This document shows, piece by piece, positions 52,543 through 61,799 of a stretch of 64,000 nt of DNA; the first letter of the stretch is position 1; the number at the start of each line of letters is the position of its first letter. Origin of the DNA: CAIYTF01 sp963664845 (GTDB lineage Bacteria; Bacteroidota; Ignavibacteria; Ignavibacteriales; Ignavibacteriaceae). The DNA lies in the NCBI GenBank assembly GCA_963664845.1, contig OY761615.1, positions 5,332,001-5,396,000 of the forward strand, written 5' to 3'. The notes beneath the pieces were generated by a model, which had not been told where the DNA came from, made no database searches, and saw only the letters and a program-made list of their open reading frames with translations. The position numbers and the translations under genes are program-made.

Positions 52543-54186
52543 TTAATACATGTCACCCATGCCGCCGCCCGGCATCTGTGGCATTGCAGGAGCTTTGTCT
52601 TCTTCTTTTTTCTCATACACAACTGCTTCAGTTGTAATTAAGAGAGCAGAAACAGAGGCTGCATTCTCAAGTGCGGTTCTGGTAACTTTGGTCGGGTCAA
52701 TAACGCCTGATTTGATGAGGTTTTCATAAACTTCAGTTGCGGCATTGAAACCGTAGTCCTGGCCTTTTTTAACGCTTTTAATGACTTCTGAAAGAACAAC
52801 TGAACCTTCGAGACCGGCATTGTTGACGATCTGACGGAGTGGCTCTTCGAGTGCTTTTGCTATGATGGCAATACCTGTGGTCTGATCGGCATTATCGCCT
52901 TTCAGGCCAACGAGAGAGGCAATTGCACGAACAAGTGCTACACCGCCGCCCGGTACGATACCTTCTTCAACTGCAGCGCGTGTTGCATGCAGTGCATCTT
53001 CAACGCGTGCTTTCTTTTCTTTCATTTCAACTTCGGTAGAAGCGCCAATTTTCAGGAGGGCAACGCCGCCTGAAAGTTTTGCAAGGCGTTCCTGCAATTT
53101 TTCGCGGTCATAGTCAGAAGTTGTTTTTTCAATCTGTGCTCTGATCTCGTTGATGCGTTTCTTGATATCTTCTGATGTTCCTGCACCTTCAACAATTGTG
53201 GTGTTATCCTTGTCGCTGATGATCTTGTTGGCAGTTCCGAGATAGGAAACGGTAGCGTTTTCAAGTTTGAATCCGCGTTCTTCGGAGATAACAGTACCGC
53301 CGGTGAGGATAGCGATATCTTCCAGCATTGCTTTTCTTCTGTCGCCAAAGCCCGGAGCTTTGATTGCAGCAACTTTAAGGGTACCGCGCAATTTGTTAAC
53401 AACCAGTGTAGCAAGAGCTTCGCCTTCGAGGTCTTCAGCGATGATAAGGAGTGAGCGACCCTGCTGGGCAACTTTCTCCAGAATCGGGAGAAGATCTTTC
53501 ATTGCGGAGATTTTCTTGTCATGGATGAGGATGAACGGATTCTCAAGAATTGATTCCATTCTCTCTGCATCGGTAACAAAATAAGGGGAGAGGTAACCGC
53601 GGTCGAATTTCATACCTTCAACAACTTCGAGGGTTGTGTCGGTGCCTTTTGCTTCTTCAACCGTGATAACGCCGTCTTTGCCGACTTTGTCCATTGCATC
53701 AGCAATCAGGTTTCCGATGATTGGGTCGTTGTTCGCTGAGATAGAGCCAACCTGGGCAATTTCTTCGCGTCCTTCAACTTCTTTGCTCATTGCTTTAAGA
53801 ACTTCAACAACTTTGGTAACTGCGATGTCAATTCCTCTTTTGAGGTCCATCGGGTTAGCGCCGGCGGTAACGTTCTTCAAGCCTTCGCGGTAGATAGCCT
53901 GGGCAAGCACGGTAGCGGTTGTTGTTCCGTCGCCGGCTGCGTCGCTGGTCTTCGAAGCAACTTCGCGAACCATCTGGGCGCCCATGTTCTCCACTGCATC
54001 TTCAAGTTCAATTTCTTTTGCAACGCTCACACCGTCTTTGGTAACGGTAGGAGCGCCGAATTTCTTTTCAAGAATTACGTTACGGCCTTTGGGACCGAGA
54101 GTAACTTTTACTGCATTTGCAAGCTTATCCACGCCTCTTTTAAGTTTGGCACGTGCTTCTGCATCATATTCAATTAATTTTGCCAT
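52543..54186 (-). CDS. groEL: 60 kDa chaperonin GroEL
   Basis: A 547-residue protein with the expected full length. It starts MAKLIEYDAEARAKLKRGVDKLA, holds VKVTLGPKGRNV, the ATP-site DGTTTATVLA and the AAVEEGIVPGGG signature, and ends with the PGGGMGDMY tail. It forms the double-ring chaperonin that folds proteins with ATP and GroES. It follows groES by 24 bases on the same strand and is transcribed from the CIRCE-controlled promoter. AAGGA lies 10 bases before the ATG. Confidence 0.99.
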   Translation of the reverse strand: MAKLIEYDAEARAKLKRGVDKLANAVKVTLGPKGRNVILEKKFGAPTVTKDGVSVAKEIELEDAVENMGAQMVREVASKTSDAAGDGTTTATVLAQAIYREGLKNVTAGANPMDLKRGIDIAVTKVVEVLKAMSKEVEGREEIAQVGSISANNDPIIGNLIADAMDKVGKDGVITVEEAKGTDTTLEVVEGMKFDRGYLSPYFVTDAERMESILENPFILIHDKKISAMKDLLPILEKVAQQGRSLLIIAEDLEGEALATLVVNKLRGTLKVAAIKAPGFGDRRKAMLEDIAILTGGTVISEERGFKLENATVSYLGTANKIISDKDNTTIVEGAGTSEDIKKRINEIRAQIEKTTSDYDREKLQERLAKLSGGVALLKIGASTEVEMKEKKARVEDALHATRAAVEEGIVPGGGVALVRAIASLVGLKGDNADQTTGIAIIAKALEEPLRQIVNNAGLEGSVVLSEVIKSVKKGQDYGFNAATEVYENLIKSGVIDPTKVTRTALENAASVSALLITTEAVVYEKKEEDKAPAMPQMPGGGMGDMY

Positions 54187-54210
54187 AGTGATTATTCCTT
54201 ATACTATTTA

Positions 54211-54507
54211 TTATTTTACAATCGCAAAAATGTCGCTCTCGCGCATGATCAGGTAGTCTGTACCTTCAACGGTCACTTCGGTGCCGCTGTATTTGCCATA
54301 GAGAACTTTGTCACCGACTTTAACAGTCAATGGGAGATTTTTACCGTCTTCGGTAACTTTGCCGGTACCGACTGCAACGATGGTGCCTTCGATAGGTTTT
54401 TCTTTAGCTGTATCCGGGAGGAAAAGTCCGCTTTTTGTGGTTTCTTCCGCTGGTTTGGGAAGAACAACAACGCGGTCTGCCAAAGGAGAAAGATTAATGT
54501 TGCTCAT
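54211..54507 (-). CDS. groES: 10 kDa co-chaperonin GroES
   Basis: A 98-residue protein with the GroES fold markers: LSPLADRVVVLP at the N-terminus, the mobile loop EETTKSGLFLPDTAKEKP, VAVGTGKV and VKVGDKVLYGKYSGTEV. It caps the GroEL ring. It is the first gene of the operon and has a strong AAGGAGG ribosome site 6 bases before the ATG. Confidence 0.99.
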   Translation of the reverse strand: MSNINLSPLADRVVVLPKPAEETTKSGLFLPDTAKEKPIEGTIVAVGTGKVTEDGKNLPLTVKVGDKVLYGKYSGTEVTVEGTDYLIMRESDIFAIVK

Positions 54508-54561
54508 GTGAGCCTCCTTAATTTAGTTGTTAGTTTAATTAATTTGCAGTTGTTAAAACTG

Positions 54562-54588
54562 TTAGCACTCTATAATTACGAGTGCTAA
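54562..54588 (-). promoter_or_regulatory. CIRCE element (HrcA operator) of groESL
   Basis: TTAGCACTC-N9-GAGTGCTAA, a perfect consensus CIRCE inverted repeat 55 bases upstream of groES. It is the binding site of the heat-shock repressor HrcA, so groESL is under HrcA control; hrcA itself is not in the window. Confidence 0.98.
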
Positions 54589-54599
54589 TTTAACGAATG

Positions 54600-55338
54600 C
54601 CAATAGGTTTGTCAAGTCAAGAAATGATAATTCTGAAAATATTTCGCCATAATGGCGCATCATAATGACATATTGACTAAATATTCTTGGCGATTATGAT
54701 TTTAGTTTCAGCAATCAGTAAATTGGAGCAAACTTCGGCCTGAATTTTCAGCAATCACATTTCCGAATATGGGAGCCATGTAGAAAAGCCAGTTAGCATG
54801 ATTAGCATCATATTTAGACGTCAAAGTATTAGTAGGACTGGTTATATGTACAAAATATTCGTTGTATCCGGTTTTAATCCTGACAGATACAGATTTGCAC
54901 CATGGCCCTAACGTCCGGCCATTCTTTCCACTTCAGGATCGAACTTCACATAGACCGCAAACCATCTACATTTTTCGCAATTGCTCCATTCACAAATTAG
55001 GCTTACCTTTAAGTGTTGTTTTATTATAAATGAGGTATCTAAATTGCAAATCATAACCGCTAAATTGAAAAAAAATGCTGGAGAGCTCATAATTTAAAAG
55101 CCAATTCAAAAATTACCTAATCAAATACGAGATGTAAATCCTTCCATGTGGGGCTCAAATATACTTTCCCACAAATCCTTAAATCAAATGAATCGTAGTT
55201 CCGACAGTTTGATCCTGAGTTCCGCCGAAGTGAAATGTTCAGATCACTTTGTATACATATTTGACTATGTCGGATATATTGTCGAATTTTATGTTGGCTA
55301 TTGGAAAAATATTTAAAAGTAAAGTGTGATGGTGGTTT
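54600..55338. other. Intergenic region, nothing recognised
   Basis: About 740 A+T-rich bases between the divergent groES and Ycf48-type genes. Only short unsupported frames are found, with no repeats or RNA folds that I can support. Confidence 0.5.
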
Positions 55339-57435
55339 ATGAATAAATATCTGCTCTGTCTCATTTTTTTAACAAGCACCCTTCATCCACAAAGCGGGTG
55401 GTTACCTTGCGTCCCAATACCTGCCACCAATCATCTCAATTGTGTCAGGTTTGTTTCCTCATCTCTTGGATGGGCTGTTGGAGATACCGGTACAATAATT
55501 AAAACTACGGATGGAGGAACTTCATGGCAATTACAAAAGAGCACTACACGGTATGATTTGACAGGTGTATTTTTTATTGATTCCATCAATGGAACAACAG
55601 TAGGCAAGTATGGGACAATCCTGAGAACCAAGGATGGGGGAACAACATGGAAAAAAGTAAATAGCCAAACATCCTCAACCTTTTACGCAATTTCCTTCTG
55701 CGACATGAATATTGGAATTGCAGTAGGTACCGGAGGGTATATCAGCCGAACCACCGATGGTGGTGCAAACTGGGTAAGCCAATATACTGGAATATCTGAC
55801 GATCTCTATTGCGTCACCTTTGTAGACCTAAATAATGGCTGGATTTGCGGTGGTTCGCATTTTCTTAGTACAACTGACGCAGGCGCAACCTGGCAAGCGC
55901 ATCAAATAGCAGGCTATAGCGGGATATGGCAGATTATAAATTTTACTGATAAGAAAAATGGTATACTTATCAGCAGCTACCTCGTGATGAGAACAACAGA
56001 CGGAGGAGTAACCTGGACAGACCAATCTTTTGAAACAAATGTTCATCTGTCAGCAATTAGCTTTAGTGATGCAAAGAACGGAACCGCTGTAGGATATTAT
56101 TGGGATGCCCCAAGCCAGACAGACCAGGATGAAATTCTGAGAACTACCGACGGAGGAGTAACTTGGATTCAGCAAACCAGCGGAACAGTCTTTGGTCTTT
56201 TAAGCGTTTATTTTACCGACACTAATAATGGCACGGCTGTTGGCAAATATGGAACCATAATTCATACTTCCAATGGAGGTTCAACCTGGCAGGTTCAGGG
56301 AACTGACAGATCACTGTGTGCAGTTTCTTTTTCCGATTTGAATAACGGGATTGCTGTTGGTGCCTCCGGTATAATTCGCCGGACTACTAATGGTGGCGCT
56401 TCCTGGAATACACAAATAAGCGGAACAACATATAATTTAACTGCCGTTTTCCTTTCTGACTCACTGCATGGTACTGCAGTGGGTTATCAAGAGCAAACAG
56501 GTGTTATTCTGGGGACATCAGACGGTGGTATAACCTGGAAACAAGAACTTAAAGATGGTTCTTGTCGTTTTTTGGGTGTCTGTTTCACGGACGTAAACCA
56601 TGGGTATACGGTGGGTGATGGCATAATGAAAATAACCACTGATGGTGGAGTAACCTGGGTCGGCAATTGGGGCGCAGAATGGGTGGACGTTTCATTTTCC
56701 GATCCAAATAACGGACTTATAGTTGGACATTCAGGTCAGATCAGAAAAACAACTGATGGCGGTATAACCTGGAGTTCCCAAAAAAGTGGGACAACCAAAC
56801 TGCTAAATGGTGTTTCGTTTACCGACCCTAATAACGCTACTGCGGTTGGAGATGTTGGCACTATTCTCAGGACTACTGATGGCGGAACAACATGGAGTCG
56901 TCAAATAAGTGGGACTTATACGCCATTACTGCATGTTTCATTTTCAGACGCGAATAATGGAACAGCAGTAGGTTATTATGGTGCTGTTTTGCATACCACT
57001 GATGGCGGAGTAAACTGGAAGTTGCAACAAAGCGGAACCTCAAATGCTCTTATGGGTGTCTGCGCACTAAATGCAAATACCATTGTCGCAGTTGGCGGAC
57101 TCGGTACCATAATTAAAACTTCGAATGGTGGTGCTACTTTAATTAATGAAAATAAAAATGCCGGCATAGCAAAAAAAATAATGCTTTCTCAAAATTATCC
57201 GAATCCCTTTAATCCAACCACCCTTATAAGGTATGAAATACCAAACGAACAAATGGTGACACTCAAAGTGTATAATATTCTCGGAAAAGAAGTTGCAGTC
57301 TTGGTAAATACCATCAAAAAAACCGGTTCCTATTCCGCTAAATTCGATGCTGCAGACCTTCCGGGTGGCATTTATATATATGAACTCAGGATGAATGATT
57401 ATACAATTGCACAAAAAATGATGCTCGTGAAATAA
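55339..57435 (+). CDS. T9SS-sorted Ycf48/BNR-type beta-propeller protein
   Basis: A 698-residue protein with a signal peptide (LLCLIFLTSTLHPQ) and about 14 repeats of roughly 42 residues with the Ycf48/BNR pattern (GWAVGDTGTIIKTTDGGTSW, GTAVGKYGTILRTKDGGTTW). This would make two seven-bladed propellers. The last 85 residues are a T9SS sorting domain (NYPNPFNPTTLIRYEIP, KVYNILGKEVAVLV, LPGGIYIYELRMND, KMMLVK). It is a surface protein; binding partner or enzymatic role is unknown, as is usual for these propellers. The next gene begins 37 bases downstream. Confidence 0.92.
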   Translation: MNKYLLCLIFLTSTLHPQSGWLPCVPIPATNHLNCVRFVSSSLGWAVGDTGTIIKTTDGGTSWQLQKSTTRYDLTGVFFIDSINGTTVGKYGTILRTKDGGTTWKKVNSQTSSTFYAISFCDMNIGIAVGTGGYISRTTDGGANWVSQYTGISDDLYCVTFVDLNNGWICGGSHFLSTTDAGATWQAHQIAGYSGIWQIINFTDKKNGILISSYLVMRTTDGGVTWTDQSFETNVHLSAISFSDAKNGTAVGYYWDAPSQTDQDEILRTTDGGVTWIQQTSGTVFGLLSVYFTDTNNGTAVGKYGTIIHTSNGGSTWQVQGTDRSLCAVSFSDLNNGIAVGASGIIRRTTNGGASWNTQISGTTYNLTAVFLSDSLHGTAVGYQEQTGVILGTSDGGITWKQELKDGSCRFLGVCFTDVNHGYTVGDGIMKITTDGGVTWVGNWGAEWVDVSFSDPNNGLIVGHSGQIRKTTDGGITWSSQKSGTTKLLNGVSFTDPNNATAVGDVGTILRTTDGGTTWSRQISGTYTPLLHVSFSDANNGTAVGYYGAVLHTTDGGVNWKLQQSGTSNALMGVCALNANTIVAVGGLGTIIKTSNGGATLINENKNAGIAKKIMLSQNYPNPFNPTTLIRYEIPNEQMVTLKVYNILGKEVAVLVNTIKKTGSYSAKFDAADLPGGIYIYELRMNDYTIAQKMMLVK

Positions 57436-57472
57436 TGAGAGTTGTACCCAAAATTGAATTAAAGGTTATAGC

Positions 57473-59641
57473 ATGATAAAGATTTTATTTTCTCTCATTG
57501 TAGCACTCTCCTTTGTGTGCTATGCACAAAATGCAGAGTGGATTAACTACAAAAAAAGCAAAGAGATTTATTCTATCGCAAAACAGGGAAATTATATCTG
57601 GACAGGGACTCTGAACGGATTGGCTCGAACAGATATAAGAACGGGTAAACAAACCTTCTTTACAAAACTGACTTCCGGATTACCTGATGACCATGTGAAT
57701 GCAATTGCGGTTGAAAGCAATGGAACAAAATGGTTCGGAACCGCTAATGGATTGGCGAAACTTGATTCTTCTTGTCAAAACTGGACAATTTTTTCAAAAT
57801 CCAACTCTGTCTTGCCGGATAATGCAATAGCAACAATTGCAACAGATAGTAAAGGAGTTAAATGGATAGGAACAGCTAAAGGTTTGGTGAAAATTGATGA
57901 ACTGGATAATTGGACAACTTATACCAAATTGACTTCCGGATTACCTGATAATGAAATCTTATCATCTGCTGTTGACTCATCAGGTGCAATCTGGCTTGGA
58001 ACCTATTATAGCGGACTTGTCAGATTTGATGGTGAAACGTGGACAATCTATAATGGCTCTAGTGCAAACCAACCAATCAGCTATATCTCTTCATTGGCTT
58101 TGGATGTTGACGGGACAGCATGGCTTGGTTGTTGGGGCAAGGTTGTGCAATATTTCCCCGGCAAAAAGTTGTATAATCTCTATACCAATTACAATTCAAA
58201 TCTTCCGTCAAGTGGGATATATGCAATTGCTGTTGATCAAAGTGGGACAAAGTGGATCGGGACGCTAAATGGTTTGGCAAAATTTGATGGGAAGTTATGG
58301 ACGGTATATAATACTTCCAACTCAAGTTTGCCGGAAGACCCAATATATTCGATTTGTGTTGATAACGAGGGAGGAAAATGGATTGGTGCTAATGGTGGAT
58401 TTGTGAAGTACGACAGTAGCTCCACAAACTGGAAAGTCTATAAGGGCTCCATTTCCGGTATGCCTGATGATTGTGTTAACATTGTTGCAGTGGATGCAGC
58501 AGGCACAAAATGGATTGGAACCAATTATGGTGGACTCGTGAAATATGATGGCATGGTTTGGACTGTCTATAACGCGACCAATTCTCATATCCCATCGAAT
58601 TCAGTTTATGCTATTGCTTTTGAGAACGATGAAACAAAATGGATAGGTACAGGCTATGGGATGGCAAGACTGGTTGACACAACCTGGACTCTTTACAATA
58701 CCGGGAACTCGGGATTACCCTCAAACACTATTTATGCTCTCGCAATTGAAAAAAATGGCGTTAAATGGATTGGCACCGATAAAGGTTTGGCAAAATACGA
58801 TGAAGCCGCAAACACCTGGAGTGTTTATAATTCCTCAAATTCAGGATTAGGTGATAACTTAATCAGGTCAATTGTCATCGATAAGAAGGGAACAATATTT
58901 ATAGGAACGCAGAATGGACTGACCATTTTCAACAGACTAACGTGGGTGACTTATACCATGTTGAATTCATATTTACCTGAGAATTCAATATTATCAATCG
59001 TGGTTGATAAGAATAATACGAAATGGCTGGCAACTTGGGGCGGTATGGCAAGTTATAACGACACCATCGTTACCGCTTATACTACTGAATTACCATCAAA
59101 CTATGTTAGAACAATCGCTTTGGATTCCAATGACACAAAATGGATTGGTACCGATCTTGGCGGGCTAATTAAATTTGATGGCTCTTCATGGACTAGCTAT
59201 GATTCTTACAATTCCGGATTGCCGGATAATGATATCAAGGCGATAGCGATCGATAACTTTGGTAACAAATGGATTGCTACCGACAATGATGGTGTTGTCG
59301 AATTCCGCGCAGGCGGAATTGTTACAGCAACAAAGGTGAAAGGCAGTGAACCAGGCAAAAAAGAGTTCGTCTTATCCCAAAACTACCCAAACCCCTTCAA
59401 CCCGTCAACAACCATAAATTATTCTCTCCCATTCGCAGGCACGGTTAAGTTGTCAGTGTATAACACGCTTGGCCAATCAGTTAAAGAATTGCTCAACGAA
59501 ACACAGCAGCAGGGGACTCATCAGGCAAAGTTTAACGCGGGCAATTTGCCTTCGGGAGTATATTTCTATTCGCTGGAAGCAGCTTCGCTGGACGGGAAAC
59601 AAATCTTCAGGGAAGTGAAAAAGTGCGTGCTGATGAAGTAA
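57473..59641 (+). CDS. T9SS-sorted two-component-regulator-type propeller protein
   Basis: A 722-residue protein with a signal peptide (LFSLIVALSFVCYAQ) and about 14 repeats of some 45 residues in the style of the two-component regulator propeller (AVDSSGAIWLGTYYSGLVRFDGETWTIYN and so on). Those repeats usually form the periplasmic sensor of hybrid kinases, but here they are followed only by a T9SS sorting domain (NYPNPFNPSTTINYSLP, LSVYNTLGQSVKELL, LPSGVYFYSLEAAS, KKCVLMK). It is therefore a free surface propeller. Its 3' 265 bases are almost identical to those of the gene at 59747. Confidence 0.9.
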   Translation: MIKILFSLIVALSFVCYAQNAEWINYKKSKEIYSIAKQGNYIWTGTLNGLARTDIRTGKQTFFTKLTSGLPDDHVNAIAVESNGTKWFGTANGLAKLDSSCQNWTIFSKSNSVLPDNAIATIATDSKGVKWIGTAKGLVKIDELDNWTTYTKLTSGLPDNEILSSAVDSSGAIWLGTYYSGLVRFDGETWTIYNGSSANQPISYISSLALDVDGTAWLGCWGKVVQYFPGKKLYNLYTNYNSNLPSSGIYAIAVDQSGTKWIGTLNGLAKFDGKLWTVYNTSNSSLPEDPIYSICVDNEGGKWIGANGGFVKYDSSSTNWKVYKGSISGMPDDCVNIVAVDAAGTKWIGTNYGGLVKYDGMVWTVYNATNSHIPSNSVYAIAFENDETKWIGTGYGMARLVDTTWTLYNTGNSGLPSNTIYALAIEKNGVKWIGTDKGLAKYDEAANTWSVYNSSNSGLGDNLIRSIVIDKKGTIFIGTQNGLTIFNRLTWVTYTMLNSYLPENSILSIVVDKNNTKWLATWGGMASYNDTIVTAYTTELPSNYVRTIALDSNDTKWIGTDLGGLIKFDGSSWTSYDSYNSGLPDNDIKAIAIDNFGNKWIATDNDGVVEFRAGGIVTATKVKGSEPGKKEFVLSQNYPNPFNPSTTINYSLPFAGTVKLSVYNTLGQSVKELLNETQQQGTHQAKFNAGNLPSGVYFYSLEAASLDGKQIFREVKKCVLMK
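59377..59641 (+). repeat. Copy A of a near-identical sorting-domain segment
   Basis: About 265 bases encoding the T9SS sorting domain, about 95% identical (about 13 differences by eye, nearly all synonymous) to 61092-61357. Confidence 0.9.
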
Positions 59642-59746
59642 CAAAAGCAGTTTGTTCTCGATGCATCGTTGAGTTGAACGGTCGATAAACCAGTAAAAAT
59701 ATTATTTTTGTAATAGTAGTTCGAGCAAAAAATCTTTTGGTGATTT

Positions 59747-61357
59747 ATGAAAAAATATCTTCTTTGCGCCCTTTTATTGTCAGGCATCCTTTATTCCCAG
59801 AGCGGTTGGTCCTGGCAAAATCCTTTTCCCCAAGGAAATCTTCATAGAAGTGTCCAATCCATGGAGTCGTCAATGAGTAAGATTGAAGGGAACAACGACC
59901 TAATATGCAAAAAGCAGAACAATAAAACAGGGTTGCAAAGCTGTAATGTCCAGAGCGTGGGAGAATATTTTCTGTCGACCTCTTTCCCAAATCTAAACAA
60001 ATTAAATAAAACCGAAAGTAGTCATCAACAAAAGCCGGGCGGTTCCAAGACTTCTATGTATTTACTTCAGCAGGATATATGCGATGATACAATAAAACAG
60101 ACCTTTACTTATGATGACCGCGGAAACATACTTGTTGATCTCGTACAAACCTATCGTAGATATTGGTGGGTGAATTGGTATCGATACACCTATTCATATG
60201 ATATTGACGGAAATCGCAGAAGCAGACTTTATGAAATTTGGATTAATAATGCTTGGGTAAATTCGAAAAGAGATACGGTAATATACGATAGCAACAACCA
60301 CTTAATATCCTCGTGTAGTGAGGTTTGGACAAACAATACTTGGGAATATGAACACAGATATTCTTCTGTCTATGATATGAGTGGGTTTGAGATTTCATTT
60401 CTTTTTGAAGACTGGACGAATAACACTTGGGTAAATAACACCAAATATTCATATACTAACGATAATAACGGTAAACAAAGTACGAAGTTATGCGAAATTT
60501 GGGCAAATAACTCATGGATAAAATGCTGGATTGATTCAGTCTTTTATGACGATAAAGGGAATTTACTGGTTGAGATGGAAAATGATTGGGTCAATAATGC
60601 CTGGGAAGTGAAGTACAGAATCTCCTTTAACTATGACAGCTGCAACAATCAGCTTAATCGTTTGGATGAAAAATGGGAGAACAGTGTATGGACCAATCTT
60701 TTCATGTGGCAAAATATTTATAACAATGCTGGTGCTATCTTGTCAAACGTAAGTTGTAATTGGGTAAATAATTCATGGGAATATAATGCCAGGGATTCTT
60801 ATGAATATGATAATAATTACAATTTATTGTCGGTGATTCATGAGTTATGGGTTACGTCTAAATGGGAAAATAATTCAAAATGTCTATATACCTATGATGA
60901 AAACGGCAATACAATCCATGCTGAATCTTATGTTGGGCTAGGTTTATTGAGGCCCGGTTCAGGAACTCTGACTTTTTTTTATAATCATAAGAAAAGCCAA
61001 ATGTTTTTTAATAATACTACTGTTACTGCCCAGTATACAACAATTTCTGATATAGGGAAAACTCAAGGTATCAGTAAAACGTATTCATTATCCCAAAACT
61101 ATCCCAACCCCTTCAACCCGTCAACAACCATAAATTATTCTCTCCCATTCGCAGGCACGGTTAAACTGTCAGTGTATAACACGCTTGGCCAATCAGTTAA
61201 AGAATTACTGAATGAAACACAGCAGCAAGGCACGCATCAGGCAAAGTTTAACGCGGGCAATTTGCCTTCGGGAGTATATTTCTATTCGCTGAAAGCAGCT
61301 TCGCTGGACGGGAAACAAATCTTCAGGGAAGTGAAAAAGTGCGTGTTGATGAAATAA
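59747..61357 (+). CDS. T9SS-sorted YD-like repeat protein
   Basis: A 536-residue protein with a signal peptide (YLLCALLLSGILYSQ). The first 40 mature residues (SGWSWQNPFPQGNLHRSV) look like the start of a Ycf48-type protein. Residues about 115-400 are about nine repeats of some 35 residues with the pattern YDxxGNxxSxLxExWxNNxW, related to YD/RHS-style repeats. The C-terminus is a T9SS sorting domain nearly identical to that of the gene before it. It is a surface protein of unknown role and seems to be a mosaic of three sources. Confidence 0.87.
   Translation: MKKYLLCALLLSGILYSQSGWSWQNPFPQGNLHRSVQSMESSMSKIEGNNDLICKKQNNKTGLQSCNVQSVGEYFLSTSFPNLNKLNKTESSHQQKPGGSKTSMYLLQQDICDDTIKQTFTYDDRGNILVDLVQTYRRYWWVNWYRYTYSYDIDGNRRSRLYEIWINNAWVNSKRDTVIYDSNNHLISSCSEVWTNNTWEYEHRYSSVYDMSGFEISFLFEDWTNNTWVNNTKYSYTNDNNGKQSTKLCEIWANNSWIKCWIDSVFYDDKGNLLVEMENDWVNNAWEVKYRISFNYDSCNNQLNRLDEKWENSVWTNLFMWQNIYNNAGAILSNVSCNWVNNSWEYNARDSYEYDNNYNLLSVIHELWVTSKWENNSKCLYTYDENGNTIHAESYVGLGLLRPGSGTLTFFYNHKKSQMFFNNTTVTAQYTTISDIGKTQGISKTYSLSQNYPNPFNPSTTINYSLPFAGTVKLSVYNTLGQSVKELLNETQQQGTHQAKFNAGNLPSGVYFYSLKAASLDGKQIFREVKKCVLMK
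61092..61357 (+). repeat. Copy B of the near-identical sorting-domain segment
   Basis: Matches 59377-59641; the only amino-acid change noted is Glu to Lys in SLxAAS. It shows recent duplication or gene conversion of the sorting domain. Confidence 0.9.
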
Positions 61358-61427
61358 CCGAACTGACTATTCTGTAATCAGAAAGAACTGGAAGCTATCC
61401 CTTCTTTTGACTTCGAAGTTCATAAAC

Positions 61428-61459
61428 AACGCAGGCTGTCCTTATGGGCAGCCTGCGTT
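61428..61459. terminator. Hairpin after the YD-like repeat gene
   Basis: Arms AACGCAGGCTG (61428-61438) and CAGCCTGCGTT (61449-61459), with extra pairs across TCC/GGG in the loop. It lies 70 bases after the stop; there is no strong T tract, so it may be a factor-assisted terminator or a repeat element. Confidence 0.6.
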
Positions 61460-61500
61460 CATTTCATCTGTGAAATCAATCAAATCAACTTAATCATGAA

Positions 61501-61526
61501 ACCTGCCTGCCGGTAGGCAGGCAGGT
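61501..61526. repeat. Palindromic repeat ACCTGCCTGCC
   Basis: Perfect 11-base arms 61501-61511 and 61516-61526 around GGTA. It is a dispersed-type palindrome with no coding role. Confidence 0.7.
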
Positions 61527-61539
61527 CGAAGTCCCGCTC

Positions 61540-61783
61540 GCGCATAGGCGTTAACTCAACGAATACAATGAATGAATGTCATTCCCGCGAAGGCGGGAAT
61601 CTACCTGCTTCGAACTCTGGAAACGGTGGATGATTGACCAATTTTCCAATTCGCGTTTTCAATGCATTGCGCTTCGAGCATGGAATAAAAACGTCCGCTA
61701 ACAACCTATTCTTACGACAGTTAGCTGTTAGCGATTCTGCGAACAGGGGCTAATTATACTCCTTTAAGTTGACGCCTATGCGC
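61540..61783. repeat. Element bounded by 17-base inverted repeats
   Basis: GCGCATAGGCGTTAACT (61540-61556) and AGTTGACGCCTATGCGC (61767-61783) are inverted copies with one mismatch, enclosing 210 bases that include the REP-type palindrome at 61581. The structure is like a MITE or a composite repeat; I see no target-site duplication. Confidence 0.55.
61581..61600. repeat. REP-type palindrome ATTCCCGC-GAAG-GCGGGAAT
   Basis: Perfect 8-base arms with a GAAG loop, preceded by GTC. It is the common bacterial intergenic REP-like motif; a decayed relative is at 34549-34623. Confidence 0.8.
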
Positions 61784-61799
61784 TCGCGGGGAGTGGGCA

